From Acetilactobacillus jinshanensis_A (GTDB lineage Bacteria > Bacillota > Bacilli > Lactobacillales > Lactobacillaceae), in NCBI GenBank assembly GCA_043289735.1, contig CP171343.1, positions 1 to 64,000 of the forward strand: a stretch of 64,000 nt of DNA. The letters are read 5' to 3'. The notes beneath the pieces are model-generated. The model saw only the letters and a program-made list of their open reading frames with translations. It ran no database searches and was not told the origin of the DNA. Of this stretch, positions 44,702-54,725 are shown one piece after another. Both the position numbers and the translations under genes were made by a program. The number at the start of each line of letters is the position of its first letter. The first letter of the stretch is position 1.

Positions 44702-45455
44702 ATTGGCGCCGTAATCTGTACGTCTTATTACCGGGAACCTTTTTCACCAGTATCGCGTTCTGCGAATTCTTCCCGTTTATGTCGTTATACGTTGAACAGC
44801 TAGGCAGTTATAGCCGCGGTGAACTGTCGATTCTAAGCGGGATTTTGGGGACATTTTGCTGATCAGCACGGCCGAAAGTGGATGATCCTACAGACTTCGC
44901 TCGGTTCCGCAATTTCGATCGCCCTCATGGGGCTGGTCACTAACGCCTGGGAATTTATTGCTTTACGAGCTTTGCAGGGCTTTTTCGGCGGGGTAATCCC
45001 TAACTCGATTGCTTTGATTGGGACGGAAACGCCCAAGAAGCATTCACAATATATTTTAAGTATTTTCTCGATTGGCTACACCAGTGGTGGTTTAATTGGC
45101 CTCGGTTGGATTCTGATTACGACGGTAATTGTTCAAGTGGGTATTAACACGTTTATCCCATTATTACTCTATTTGTTAAGCAGTTAATGAATAACCACGG
45201 ACCGATTGCCGTGGTTTCCGGAATTATCACTGCCCTACCCGGAATTTTGACGTTGATGGCTTCACCATTATCGGAAAATTAGGTGATCGTCGCGGTGTTA
45301 CTTTCCGCAAGGCGCGGCAATCGGGGTCATCATGCTCGGGATTTTACGGGCCTTGAACGGGATCGGCGATGCCGCCGTCTTTCCGTCCGTCCAGACCATG
45401 CTGTCGAAGGGCACCTCCGTTAAAAACACCGGAATGGCCTTTAGCTTGAACCAGG
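44702..45455 (+). pseudogene. Second MFS transporter copy, heavily deleted
   Basis: Paralogue of the upstream MFS gene: NWRRNLYVLLPGTFFTSIAF, YVEQLGSYSRGELSILSG, then a deletion, DQHGRKWMILQTSLGSA, GFFGGVIPNSIALIGTE, a second deletion joining helices 5 and 7, MNNHGPIAVVSGII, and NGIGDAAVFPSVQTML. At least four deletions or frameshifts, and the 3' end is lost where the next permease begins. Confidence 0.88.
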
Positions 45456-46886
45456 GCCGTTGGTCTTAGAATGCTTCATACTATAAGCAAAGTAGACGAT
45501 CATGCCGATGACGAACCAGCAGGCGGCGTAGGTCTTGGCGATGTTGCTTAGGCCTAAGAAGACGATTAAGGTGACCAGAAAGGCGATCGCCGGTTCAATC
45601 GGGTAGAACGGAACTTTGAACTGTGGCTTTGGTAAATCGTGACCTTCACGTTGACGTAAAGCGTAGATGCCTAACGATACGATCATGAAGGCGACTAAGG
45701 TACCGGCTGAAATAACCTGTGATAAGGTCTGGAACGATAGTAGGGCACCTAAAATGATGCTGCCGATCGTGACGGTAAAGAGGGCGTTGTTCGGTAACCG
45801 CTTCCGGTTAATTTTACCAAAGTAAGATGGCAGCATGCCGTCCCGGCCGAACGAATAGAGTAACCGGGAACTGGCCAGGATAAAACTGATCAAAGCGGTG
45901 AACATTCCTAAAACGGCGATTCCTTGAACGAAGTCAGCAGTCGCGAAGAGAATAGCGGGATGATTAGTGGCCATATGTCGTAATGCCCAGCCAACTGGTT
46001 CGGCATTGTTAGTGTAGATCAGATATTTGAACATACCGACTAACACTAACGAAACGGCGATGAACATTACCGCAGCTGCGGTAATGGCACCGGTAATAGC
46101 GAACGGAACCGATTTCTTTGGGTTCTTAGCTTCACCGGCGTTGGCGGCGACGGTCCCGAATCCCGTGTAGGAAATGAACAGCATCGAAGTTCCGGCGTAG
46201 ATTCCTTGCCAGCCGCCGAACGTGGTACCGAGACGATGAGCTGGAATGAACGGGTGGTAATTAGCGGTGTGAATGGCGCTTAAGCCGACCAGAACGAAGA
46301 TGATGACGGCCAGGACTTTAAGAACGACTAGCGCGTTTTCGACCCGGCTGGTCTGGGTGTCACCGCGGGACACTAGCCAGGCGACCAGAGCGATCACGAT
46401 TAAAGCGATAATGTCGACGTAGCCGCCCTTAACGCCGATCGGGTTAGCTAAGCGTTTCGGGATGATTAATCCGGCGGAACTTAACAGTCCCCGGAGGTTG
46501 TTAGAGATTCCCGAAGCCTGAAAGGCGATCGAGATAAAGAATTCGGCTAGCAGCGCCCAGCCGACGATCCAGCCCCAGAAGTGGCCGAACAGGACGTTGA
46601 TCCATGAGTAACCGGCTCCGGTAAACGGCATCGAAGACGCCATTTCGGAGTAGTTCATGGCGACCAGACCGGCGGCGACGGCGTCGATGATGAACGAGAT
46701 CACGACCGCCGGACCGGTGTGTTCGGCAGCCACGATTCCGGGTAACGTAAAAATCGAAATTGAAATTAAAGTTCCGATTCCTAACGCTAATAGATCTCTA
46801 GTGGTTAAAGTTTTATTTAAATGCGAATCTTTTTTTTGATAGATCTTGGGGTTCACTTTACGGTTAATTCGTTTCCATAGGTTCAT
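45441..46886 (-). CDS. Cationic amino-acid transporter (APC superfamily)
   Basis: The 481-residue, 12-helix permease resembles the CAT group (LGIGTLISISIFTLPGIVAA, TGAGYSWINVLFGHFWG, TGFGTVAANAGEAKNPKKSVP). It probably imports arginine, lysine or branched-chain amino acids; the exact substrate is not determinable. The last few residues overlap the MFS remnant, so the original C-terminus may be altered. A run of nine A/T lies directly before its ATG. An incomplete paralogue lies upstream on the same strand. Confidence 0.92.
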   Translation of the reverse strand: MNLWKRINRKVNPKIYQKKDSHLNKTLTTRDLLALGIGTLISISIFTLPGIVAAEHTGPAVVISFIIDAVAAGLVAMNYSEMASSMPFTGAGYSWINVLFGHFWGWIVGWALLAEFFISIAFQASGISNNLRGLLSSAGLIIPKRLANPIGVKGGYVDIIALIVIALVAWLVSRGDTQTSRVENALVVLKVLAVIIFVLVGLSAIHTANYHPFIPAHRLGTTFGGWQGIYAGTSMLFISYTGFGTVAANAGEAKNPKKSVPFAITGAITAAAVMFIAVSLVLVGMFKYLIYTNNAEPVGWALRHMATNHPAILFATADFVQGIAVLGMFTALISFILASSRLLYSFGRDGMLPSYFGKINRKRLPNNALFTVTIGSIILGALLSFQTLSQVISAGTLVAFMIVSLGIYALRQREGHDLPKPQFKVPFYPIEPAIAFLVTLIVFLGLSNIAKTYAACWFVIGMIVYFAYSMKHSKTNGPGSS

Positions 46887-46955
46887 AAAAAAAAACAGCT
46901 TTCTAATTTAATTCGTGTGTTATGTTAACAAAGGTTACGCAAAATCATATTAAGA

Positions 46956-48318
46956 TTAAGCCAGAATTAAATTAGAAGCTAGTTCGGGCGGTCTCAATCT
47001 TACTAAGTAGCAATTATGTAGATGATGAATCATGATAGGCCTCCCCTTTCTATATATACCTAAAGTATAGGGAATATGACGAATTCCGTAACTGAAGTAC
47101 ACGATCATGCCCAGAACGAACCAGCCGACCGTGTAGATCTGGGCGGCCCGGTCTAAATTCAAGAAAACGATTAAGGTTCCCACGAACGCGAAGATCGGGG
47201 TGATTGGATAGCCGGGCATCTTAAATTCGGGTTCGTTGATGTCCTTGCCTTCGCGGTGACGAAGCGTGAACATAGCTAACGCCACGAACATAAAAGCGAT
47301 CAAGGTCCCGGCTGACACCAGCTGGGTAATGAACGTGAACGGCAGTACGGAGCCGACCACGATACTGGAGATGGTAACGATCAACAGCGCGTGTTCTGGT
47401 AAGCCGCTTGGACTGATGTGGCCGAGCCACTTCGGCAGCATGTTGTCACGGCCGAATGAGTAGATCAGCCGCGATCCCGCGAGCATGGCTCCGATCAGGG
47501 CGCTGAACATACAGACGGTGGCGACCCCCTCGATGACGTTGGCGGCTAAAACGTGGTGGCTTTCCCGCAGCGCCCAGCCGACCGGTTCGGCGTTGCCGGC
47601 GTAGTCGTGTATTTGAACATGCCGACTAAGACTAGCGAAACTATGATGAACAGGGCACTGGCGATGATTAACGAACCGATGATTCCGTGCGGCATGGTTT
47701 CTTTGGATTCTTAGGCTTCAGCTGAGTTCGCAGCCAGGGCATCGAAGCCTAGGTATGAGATGAAGATCATGGAGACTCCGGCGAAGATTCCGCTGACGCC
47801 CCCGAAGTTAGAGCCGTCGGCGTTTAGATGGTGAGCCGGAATGAACGGAACGTAATTTTGAAAATGGACGGCGGTTAAACCGACGATGATAAAGAGCACG
47901 ATGCGATTAAATTAAAGATGCCGCCGTGGCTGCCGAACGAACTGGCCATCATCCGGGGAACGTTGATCCCGATCGACCTCAGCAACCCTTGCAGGTTAGT
48001 TGACAGTCCCGACGAAATAAAGGCGCCGGCGATAAAGTATTCGGCCAGCAGCGCCCAGCCGGCGATCCAGCCCCAGACTTCTCCGAATAGAATGCTGATC
48101 CATGAAAAGGCGGAGCCGGCGAACGGCATCGCCGAAGCCATTTCGGCGTAGGCCAGGGCAGAAAAACTGGCGATGACCGCGGCGATAACGAACGATATGG
48201 AGACCGCGGGTCCCGCGTGACGGGCGGCGACCAGGCCGGGCAGCGTGAAAATGGCGGTTGACACGATGGTTCCGATGCCCAGCGCCAGGAAGTCCCGGAT
48301 CCTCAGGGTACGTTTCAT
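46956..48318 (-). pseudogene. Cationic amino-acid transporter, second copy, degraded
   Basis: ATG 48318 begins MKRTLRIRDFLALGIGT; the frame breaks near 47900 with loss of about 30 residues, resumes with HFQNYVPFIPAHHLNADG and YLGFDALAANSAEA, has a one-base insertion before NPKK (near 47710), further deletions, and the C-terminal helices (GSRLIYSFGRDNMLP ... VSAGTLIAFMFVALAMF) from 47510. It is closely related to the intact gene downstream. Confidence 0.9.
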
Positions 48319-48356
48319 GTGTGAATCTTTTTTTGAAAAATAAAAACCAGCTAAGG

Positions 48357-48359
48357 NNN
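48357..48359. other. Assembly gap (NNN)
   Basis: Three undetermined bases between two permease genes. Together with NN at 32574-32575 they show that the consensus is not finished quality, which matters for judging the many frameshifts. Confidence 0.95.
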
Positions 48360-48413
48360 TGTAACTTAACTTGGTAGCTTTAATTTAAGCATAAATTAAT
48401 TTAAATTGCCAAT

Positions 48414-49829
48414 TTATTTGGTCTTAAATAATTTGGGCTTCCGATCTTTGTTACCGTATTTAATAAAGTAAACGATTGCCATTACGATTAAGAAGACTAA
48501 ACCGATGATCAATGGGATTCTGGTTTCGCTGTTCAGAAACATGAAACCGATCGTTACCAGTAGGAAAATCAAAGTAACGTAATTGGAATATGGCGAGAAC
48601 GGCATCCTGAACGGATGTTGCTTAATTTTGCTGCCATAACGTTTTCTAAAGATAATTTCACTGATCAAAATAACGAACCACGGTACCATGCCTGGCAGAA
48701 CACTGGAACTGTAGACCATGACGAAGACTTCGTTGGCCCCTTTAAAGAATATCGGTAGAACGATGTTCAATACGACTCCAAACAGGATTCCTAATGAAAT
48801 CGTGATTACGGCTACGAAAGGAACGCCCCGTTTATTGAGTTTTAGCATGAACTTAGGCATTTCGTGGTTCTTAGCCAGTAAGTATGACATCCGGCTAGCA
48901 CTGTAGATTCCGGAATTGGAACCGGATAGTGCTGCGGTGACGACCACGAAGTTAATGATGCTGGCGGCCGTGGTAATGCCGATCTTAGCGAAAGTCTCAA
49001 CGAACGGCGAACCGATATCGTTTAATTTATTCCAAGGGTAAATACTGACGATTACGAAGATGGCGCCGATGTAGAAGATTAAAATTCGGTAAACGGTGGA
49101 TTGAACGGCTTTAACTAAGGTCTTCTTCGGATTTTCAGCTTCACCGGCGGCCACACCGACTAGGCCGATTCCTTGATAGGAGGCTAAGACGATGGCTAGG
49201 GCAAAGAAGAAGCCTTTGACGCCGCCGGTAAAGAAGCCGTATTTCCAAAGGTTGCTGATGCCGATCGGGTGCATACCGTTGCCGATTCCGAAGACGATCA
49301 AGCCGAAGCCGGCGATCAGCATCAGGATGATGGTTACGACTTTGATCAAGGCAAACCAGTATTCCAGTTCACCGAAAGCGCCGACGGACGTTAGGTTAGC
49401 GACGCATAGGAAGATAATGGCAATTAGTCCCGGTAGCCAGTTCGGCAGACTCGGCCACCAGAAGTGCATGTAAGTCCCGATCGCGATGACTTCGCTCATG
49501 CCCACGACGACGTACTGAAAAATGTTGGACCAGGCGGTTAGGTAACCGAAGACCGGGTGCATATACGTATTAGCGAATTGGGCGAACGAGCCTTCGACCG
49601 GATGAACGTAGATGATTTCACCCAGTGCTCGCATGATTAAGTATAGAAAGACCCCGGCGATACTGTAGGCGATTAGGACGCTGGGTCCGGTCCATTTGAT
49701 CGTGGAAGCGGATCCCATGAACAGGCCGACGCCGATGGTTCCGCCGAGGGCGATCATTTGAATGTGGCGGGGTTCTAATTTACGTTTTAAATGTTTAGAA
49801 GGATTAGATTGTTTATTTTCAATAGACAC
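48414..49829 (-). CDS. Amino-acid permease (AAT family, APC superfamily)
   Basis: The 471-residue permease has the AAT signature: KRKLEPRHIQMIALGGTIG then VGLFMGSASTI, LIMRALGEI, and the consensus GLVGVAAGEAENPKKTLVKA. It starts at GTG 49829. Members carry proline, GABA, histidine or aromatic amino acids by proton symport. Intact in all 12 helices. The third permease in a row on this strand. Confidence 0.94.
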   Translation of the reverse strand: MSIENKQSNPSKHLKRKLEPRHIQMIALGGTIGVGLFMGSASTIKWTGPSVLIAYSIAGVFLYLIMRALGEIIYVHPVEGSFAQFANTYMHPVFGYLTAWSNIFQYVVVGMSEVIAIGTYMHFWWPSLPNWLPGLIAIIFLCVANLTSVGAFGELEYWFALIKVVTIILMLIAGFGLIVFGIGNGMHPIGISNLWKYGFFTGGVKGFFFALAIVLASYQGIGLVGVAAGEAENPKKTLVKAVQSTVYRILIFYIGAIFVIVSIYPWNKLNDIGSPFVETFAKIGITTAASIINFVVVTAALSGSNSGIYSASRMSYLLAKNHEMPKFMLKLNKRGVPFVAVITISLGILFGVVLNIVLPIFFKGANEVFVMVYSSSVLPGMVPWFVILISEIIFRKRYGSKIKQHPFRMPFSPYSNYVTLIFLLVTIGFMFLNSETRIPLIIGLVFLIVMAIVYFIKYGNKDRKPKLFKTK

Positions 49830-49928
49830 ATGTTCACTCTCTTTCGACAGTAGTTATAATACCGCATTTAATGGGCTGTGTCAAAGATATATAAAAAAAG
49901 CCTTTAATATTTATTTAATTACTTAAAT

Positions 49929-50570
49929 TTAATAGAACGACGGTTTCGCGAAGTCAGTGTTGGGTTCGCCTAGACCGATGCTCTTATGCTGGTATCTCGG
50001 TTTATCGTTCTGGATCAGGTCACAGACGAACTTAGCAACGGCTTGACGGGTAATCTGAGCGGACTTTAATGGTTCGTCCTGGCCGGTAACTTCGTATTTA
50101 AGGTTACCGTCTTGATTATATAGCCAGGTTACCCGCATATTGGTGTAGTTTAAGTCCGAATCTTCAATGATCTTAGCAGTCTTGGCGTGCTTTTTGATCG
50201 ACGGACCGATCATCATTTCGTTCCATTTACCGAACTTGCCGGGAACTTCGTTTCGGGTCCCTAGGATATTCATGCAGACGATTCGTTTAGTACCGGCATC
50301 GTCCATCGCTTTGACGATGGTCTTGGTGGCGGCCGGTGAGCTCATATTATCAACGTAGACTAAATCGGCGCCTTTGATGGCGGGAAGTAACGATTTTTCG
50401 TCGTTAAAATCACCATCAAAGACCTGTTCACGATTTGGATCTTTGACGTGAATCCGTTGTTTACCGTTTCGGGCTAATAGATTTAAATCAACGTGGGTGT
50501 TATTTAACAGATCATTGATTAAATAACCGGAAACCTGTCCGGCAGCGCCTAAAATTGCAACTTTAGTCAT
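49929..50570 (-). CDS. NAD(P)-binding NmrA-like oxidoreductase
   Basis: The 213-residue product is an atypical SDR/NmrA-like protein with the Rossmann motif VAILGAAGQVSGYL (residues 4-17), DGDFNDEKSL and VYVDNMSSPAA. It starts at ATG 50570, eight bases after AAAGGTGA. Five bases separate it from the marR stop, so the two form an operon in which MarR probably represses both, as in redox-sensing loci. Confidence 0.88.
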   Translation of the reverse strand: MTKVAILGAAGQVSGYLINDLLNNTHVDLNLLARNGKQRIHVKDPNREQVFDGDFNDEKSLLPAIKGADLVYVDNMSSPAATKTIVKAMDDAGTKRIVCMNILGTRNEVPGKFGKWNEMMIGPSIKKHAKTAKIIEDSDLNYTNMRVTWLYNQDGNLKYEVTGQDEPLKSAQITRQAVAKFVCDLIQNDKPRYQHKSIGLGEPNTDFAKPSFY

Positions 50571-50575
50571 CGTGA

Positions 50576-50998
50576 TCACCTTTCAAGTTGATTATTTTTT
50601 TTAATAGCTAATCTTAAGCGCGATTGAATATCTTTAATTAATTGGATGGCGTTTTTATAATCTTTAGACTTATAATTAAGATTTTCATGCAGGTGCTGGT
50701 GTCATGTAGGACATTTGGTTAAAGTGATAATGACTCGGCGTTCATCTTTCGGGTCCCGGGTTCGAGTGACCCAGCCGTTTCGCTGAAGTCGCTTTAATAG
50801 CGGGGTTAAAGTTCCGTTATTTAAGCCGACTTGCTGGCTAAGCTGGTTAACGGTGATTCGGTCGCCGTTCCATAGCGCGACCAGAACCACGTATTGAACG
50901 TAGGTTAGGTGATAACGTTTTAACGGTTGTTGGTAGAAACGGTTAAAAATTTGATGAGCTTTCGCAAGCTGAAAGCACAGCATATTACTTAATTCCAT
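50576..50998 (-). pseudogene. MarR-family regulator, in-frame TGA
   Basis: The gene starts at ATG 50998 (AGAGGTC upstream) and encodes the winged helix: LTYVQYVVLVALW, ITVNQLSQQVGLNNGTLTPL, the wing TRTRDPKDERRVIITLT, then KCPT and TGA (50704-50702). In the same frame, another 41 codons follow (HQHLHENLNYKSKDYK ... DIQSRLRLAIKKNNQLER) to a TGA at 50578-50576 that is exactly placed for coupling to the next gene. The missing helix forms the dimer interface. A single codon is at fault. Confidence 0.85.
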
Positions 50999-51138
50999 AA
51001 TGACACGACCTCTACAAAATAGATTTTTAAGGCTACTAAAGAATTTTTGCAAGCCTGATCAGCTTCCAGGCCAGTGATCTGACCCAAGAATCGTTTATTT
51101 GCTTGTTGTTGTAGCGGTGATTCAGATCGTTTTTTCAC
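50989..51138 (-). CDS. Short ORF overlapping the marR start
   Basis: GTG 51138 follows AAAGGAGAT at good distance and opens a 49-codon frame (MKKRSESPLQQQANKRFLGQ ... KIYFVEVVSLWN) whose TAA overlaps the marR start by ten bases. The basic, Gln-rich sequence has no recognisable domain. It may be a small translated gene coupling marR to the upstream permease, or the remains of a larger one. Confidence 0.35.
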   Translation of the reverse strand: MKKRSESPLQQQANKRFLGQITGLEADQACKNSLVALKIYFVEVVSLWN

Positions 51139-51156
51139 GATTGAATATCTCCTTTA

Positions 51157-51907
51157 TTAATTTAATGACGGATAATTGGACTTATAATAACGGGAAAAGA
51201 TGAAGTAGGCGAAGAACAGGTAAAGCATACTGTAAATAATGGCGCTCCCGATCGCGTTGGGCATCGACATCTTAGTCATGGCGTGGTAGATCGGGTTGTT
51301 GATCTGACTATAGGATCCGCCCACGAATAGAGCGTTGAACGGGTTCCATCTCAACCAGCGGTGACTGTAGAGCAAGATCATAAAGCCGCCGGCTAAAGCG
51401 GTTCCTAAGAAACGGAAGCCGAAGCCGGCAACGATGGTGCCTTCGGCGCTTTTGATTAAGGTGCTGAAAAGAAGGGTAATGGACCCTAACAAGGTGGCGT
51501 ATAAAATATTGGCCGCAATTGCAATTGCCATTATATGGATAGTGTGCAAATTAATGTATTTAGTCCGGGTCATTAGGTATTGAACAACGATCGATAAAAT
51601 AACGTCGATCAAGACTAAATTGATGTATTGAATGATCAATGCCGTGATTTTACTCCAGAAGAGCTAAAAAATCATTAATTTGATGATGGGCCGATTTACC
51701 GGCGAATGATATTGCAGCTAAGATAATTATCATACCCGTAACAATATCGGATGCGGTACCAAGAGTTGGTAGAAAGTTCACGGACGGTAAAATTTTAGCA
51801 AAATGACAACCTAAGCCCACCCCGATGATGTAAATAATCAAGATCGAGCTAAAGAAGTAGAGAAGTTTGGCGCGCTGGCCAAGATCTCTTTTGATTAAAT
51901 CCCACAT
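51157..51907 (-). pseudogene. ABC-2-type membrane permease, frameshifted
   Basis: The first frame (ATG 51907 after GGAGGTTTCCCAC) gives MWDLIKRDLGQRAKLLYFFS and two helices to LALLE. The second (from 51639) resumes with TALIIQYINLVLIDVILS and four more helices including NAIGSAIIYSMLYLFFAYF. The order and size (about 245 residues) fit the permease subunit of a small ABC-2 exporter. A frameshift with loss of roughly ten residues separates them. No ATPase gene lies nearby. Confidence 0.75.
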
Positions 51908-51997
51908 GTGGGAAACCTCCTATTTAATGTTGAACGAAATAATATCCGTACACTAAAATCGTATCTATTATATCATAATCATAAGAAAGGAATTTAA

Positions 51998-52633
51998 ATG
52001 GTACGAAATAAGCGCTACGCAATTTTAGATGAAACTTTGAGTTCGGTGACTCACGGAATCGGGGCCGCTTTAAGTATTGCTGGTCTCGTGTGTCTGTTGG
52101 TTCACGGGGTTCATGAAGGCGGCGCGATGCGGATTACCACCTTTGCGATTTATGGATCGATTCTGATTATTTTTTATTTAATGTCGTCGTTATTTCATAG
52201 TCTGTACTTTACGAAAGCTGAAAAGGTCTTTCAGATCTTTGATCACTGCTCGATTTACCTGTTGATTGCCGGGACTTATACCCCTTATTGCTTAGTTACG
52301 ATTCGCGGTGCTCTGGGCTGGACCATTTTTGGCGTGATCTGGTTCATGACGGTGCTGGGTATCGTTTATAAATCGATTTGGTTAAATGACTTTAGAAAGT
52401 TATCTACTATTATATACGTGGTAATGGGCTGGATGTGTTTGATCGGCTTTAAAGCCCTCTGGGACGGCCTCGGTCCGCACGGCTTCGGTCTGCTGTTCTG
52501 GGGCGGCGTGACCTTTACCGTGGGCGCCGTGATCTATAGCCTCAAGCGGATTCCGTACGGCCACGTGATCTGGCACCTCTTCGTGATGCTGGGGACGGCG
52601 TTGATGTACTTTTCGATTTATTGGTATGTATAA
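51998..52633 (+). CDS. Hemolysin III family (PAQR/TrhA) membrane protein
   Basis: The 211-residue, seven-helix protein has the family's metal-ligand motifs: SSLFHS, FDHCSIYLLIAGTYTP and HVIWHLFV. Related proteins influence membrane lipid homeostasis; the haemolysin name is historical. ATG follows AGAAAGGAATTTAA. Complete. Confidence 0.93.
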   Translation: MVRNKRYAILDETLSSVTHGIGAALSIAGLVCLLVHGVHEGGAMRITTFAIYGSILIIFYLMSSLFHSLYFTKAEKVFQIFDHCSIYLLIAGTYTPYCLVTIRGALGWTIFGVIWFMTVLGIVYKSIWLNDFRKLSTIIYVVMGWMCLIGFKALWDGLGPHGFGLLFWGGVTFTVGAVIYSLKRIPYGHVIWHLFVMLGTALMYFSIYWYV

Positions 52634-52659
52634 AATTAAAATTTGTTTTACTTATATTA

Positions 52660-52911
52660 TCAATACTACTTTGTTCAATCCATCAACGTTACTCCAAATG
52701 GTCATTACGCTTACATGGGTTACGGAGGTCATGGCCAGGCTCTCGCATACAATCCAAAGGTGATACCCTTGCTTTGATAACTAATCACTTTATAACGAAA
52801 GAGACGATCATGAGGCAGCATCGTGAATATGAAGGCCTATCCTTCGATCGAAGAGGTTTTGCGTATATTTTAATGAACGGCCCGAAAGAAATTATGAAAA
52901 GCACTAATTAA
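52660..52911 (+). pseudogene. Remnant of an extracellular repeat protein (copy A)
   Basis: The stretch encodes NGHYAYMGYGGHGQALAYNPK, a deletion and frame change, and a C-terminal REYEGLSFDRRGFAYILMNG. The same two motifs occur in the remnant at 59979-60604 on the other strand (GGHAQAMAYNPKTRQ and HYEFEDLAFYHGKGYLLIHY). It is thus a paralogue of an unrecognised, probably beta-propeller-like extracellular protein. Only the ends remain here. Confidence 0.6.
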
Positions 52912-52929
52912 TTTTAAGGAGATTTTAAT

Positions 52930-53896
52930 GTGAAATTCGTCTTAGCGCCTGATTCATTTAAAGGTTGTATGACAGCTAAACAAGCGGCAGATGCAATGGC
53001 TAGTGGAATCCGAAAAGCCGATCCAAAAGCGATGATCAAACGGGTCCCAATGGCCGACGGCGGTGAAGGAACCACTCAGGCGTTAGTGGATGCATTGCAT
53101 GGTCACTGGATTACCGTTAACACAGAAGATCCGTTAGGTCGTTCAATTAAAGCTCGGTACGGATTGGTTGATCATGATCAAATTGCCGTGATTGAAATGT
53201 CAGCCGCTAGTGGAATTCAATATATTGATCCTCAGGTTGCGGATCCCGGTCAGGCTTCGACATACGGTACCGGTCTTTTAATGCGAGATGCTCTGCAGCG
53301 TCACGTTAAAAAGATTATTATTGGCCTCGGTGGCAGTGCCACTAACGATGGTGGCAGTGGAATGGCTGCTGCATTAGGGATTCATTTCCTGGATATTATT
53401 GCTAGTGATGTAACTAATCCGCTGACGGGTCCGCACGGTGCTTCCGCCGTTTTCGGTCCGCAGAAGGGTGCTGATCAGGTGCAAGTTAAGAAATTAGACC
53501 GTAATCTATCACATTATGCCTACGTGATTAAAAGAGATTTACACTGGTGCTGCCGGTGGATTAGGTGCCGGCTTGATGGCTTTTACTAATTATCGGATTG
53601 ATTCTGGAATTAAAGTTGTAATGAAGTTAACTGATTTACGTGCTCAATTACGGAATGCTGACGTGGTAATTACCGGCGAAGGTAGTGTAGATGCTCAGAC
53701 CCAGTTCGGAAAAGTTCCCGTTGGTGTTGCTCAGCTGGCTAAACAAGTTAGTCCGAATTGTAAGATGATCGCCCTGGGTGGTCACGTGGGACACGGAATT
53801 CAACCGCTGTACCGTAAAGGGATTGATGCTGTATTACCAATCGTTCCCGGATCCATGAGTTTAAAGAAGGCTATGCAACCGGATCTGAGAACCTAA
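52930..53896 (+). pseudogene. Glycerate kinase, deleted and frameshifted
   Basis: The start MKFVLAPDSFKGCMTAKQAA and ADGGEGTT, GLGGSATNDGGSGMA and the C-terminal VVITGEGSVDAQTQFGKVP, VGVAQLAKQ mark a type I glycerate kinase (about 375 residues in intact form). About 35 residues are missing between GIHFLD and ASDVTNPLTG, a frameshift lies near 53540 (the GAAGGLGAGLMAF region), and the very 3' end is out of frame (ENLTKVTYN at about 53890). Confidence 0.88.
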
Positions 53897-53919
53897 CGAA
53901 AGTCACTTATAATTTGACG

Positions 53920-54522
53920 ATGAAGACTGGATTATTAAAATTAGAAAAGATGCGCCGCAGTATTTACGCCTTGGGCAAAGATGTTAAACAGACGCCCGAC
54001 GAATTAGCTGATTTTATTAAACAGACCGTTAAGTGGACACCGTCGCCATTTAACAATCAGACGACCCGAGTAGTTATGCTATTCGGCAAGAGCCATGATA
54101 AGTTATGGGATATCGTTGGTAAGGCCTTAGCCGCTAAGATCGGTAAAGAGCGTTATGAAAAAGGTACCGCTAAAAAGATTGCCGGTTTTAAGGAGGCCTT
54201 TGCTACGGTTCTTTACTTTACCGATACCGACGTAGTTAAGAAGTTTGAAAAAGACTTTCCGACTTATGCTGCTAACTTTCCGGACTGGTCTGAACAGGCT
54301 CAAGGAAATGCTCAGTATGCCGTTTGGACCGGCTTAGCTGAAAACGGGATCGGTGCTAACTTACAGCATTACAATCCGTTAATTGATGCTCAGGTTGCTA
54401 AGGTATTTAACGTTCCAAAGAACTGGAAGTTACGAGCTGAAATGGACTTCGGTTCCGTTAAAGCACCCGCTGGCAAGAAATCGTTTATGCCTGATGACCA
54501 GCGCTTTAAAGTTTTTAAATAA
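53920..54522 (+). CDS. Nitroreductase-family flavoprotein
   Basis: The 200-residue product resembles the compact nitroreductase group related to yeast Frm2/Hbn1: LEKMRRSIYALGKD, SPFNNQTTRVVML, an FMN-binding segment with AQYAVWTGLAENGIGANLQH, and NVPKNWKLRAEMDFGSVKAP. The start ATG 53920 lies within the tail of the glycerate kinase remnant, without a strong ribosome-binding site, so translation may have been coupled to it. Confidence 0.88.
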   Translation: MKTGLLKLEKMRRSIYALGKDVKQTPDELADFIKQTVKWTPSPFNNQTTRVVMLFGKSHDKLWDIVGKALAAKIGKERYEKGTAKKIAGFKEAFATVLYFTDTDVVKKFEKDFPTYAANFPDWSEQAQGNAQYAVWTGLAENGIGANLQHYNPLIDAQVAKVFNVPKNWKLRAEMDFGSVKAPAGKKSFMPDDQRFKVFK

Positions 54523-54554
54523 TTTCATAAAAATATATATTAGTATAATAAATA

Positions 54555-54690
54555 AGAGGTTGATCTTCAGGGCAGGGTGCAATTCCCGACCGGTGGTAAT
54601 AGTCCGCGACCCGTTCAATGAACGGTTAACCAGGTGCAATTCCTGGACCGACAGTCATAATCTGGTATGAAGAAGAAAATCGACCCTAAA
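54555..54690 (+). promoter_or_regulatory. FMN riboswitch (RFN element)
   Basis: The conserved RFN blocks are readable in order: ATCTTCAGGGCAGGGTG, CAATTCCCGACCGGTGG, AGTCCGCGACCC, GGTGCAATTCCTGGACCGAC, AGTCATAATCTGG and the closing GAAGAAGA. TATAAT lies at 54544-54549. It senses FMN and controls the riboflavin transporter below through the following terminator. Confidence 0.96.
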
Positions 54691-54693
54691 GAT

Positions 54694-54724
54694 GGACCTT
54701 ACGAAGAAAGTGAGGTCTTTTTGT
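54694..54724 (+). terminator. Riboswitch-controlled terminator
   Basis: GGACCTTAC / GTGAGGTC hairpin with loop GAAGAAA followed by TTTTTG. Its right arm (GTGAGGT) also lies at ribosome-binding distance from the ribU start, so the hairpin may block translation as well. Confidence 0.85.
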
Positions 54725-54725
54725 T

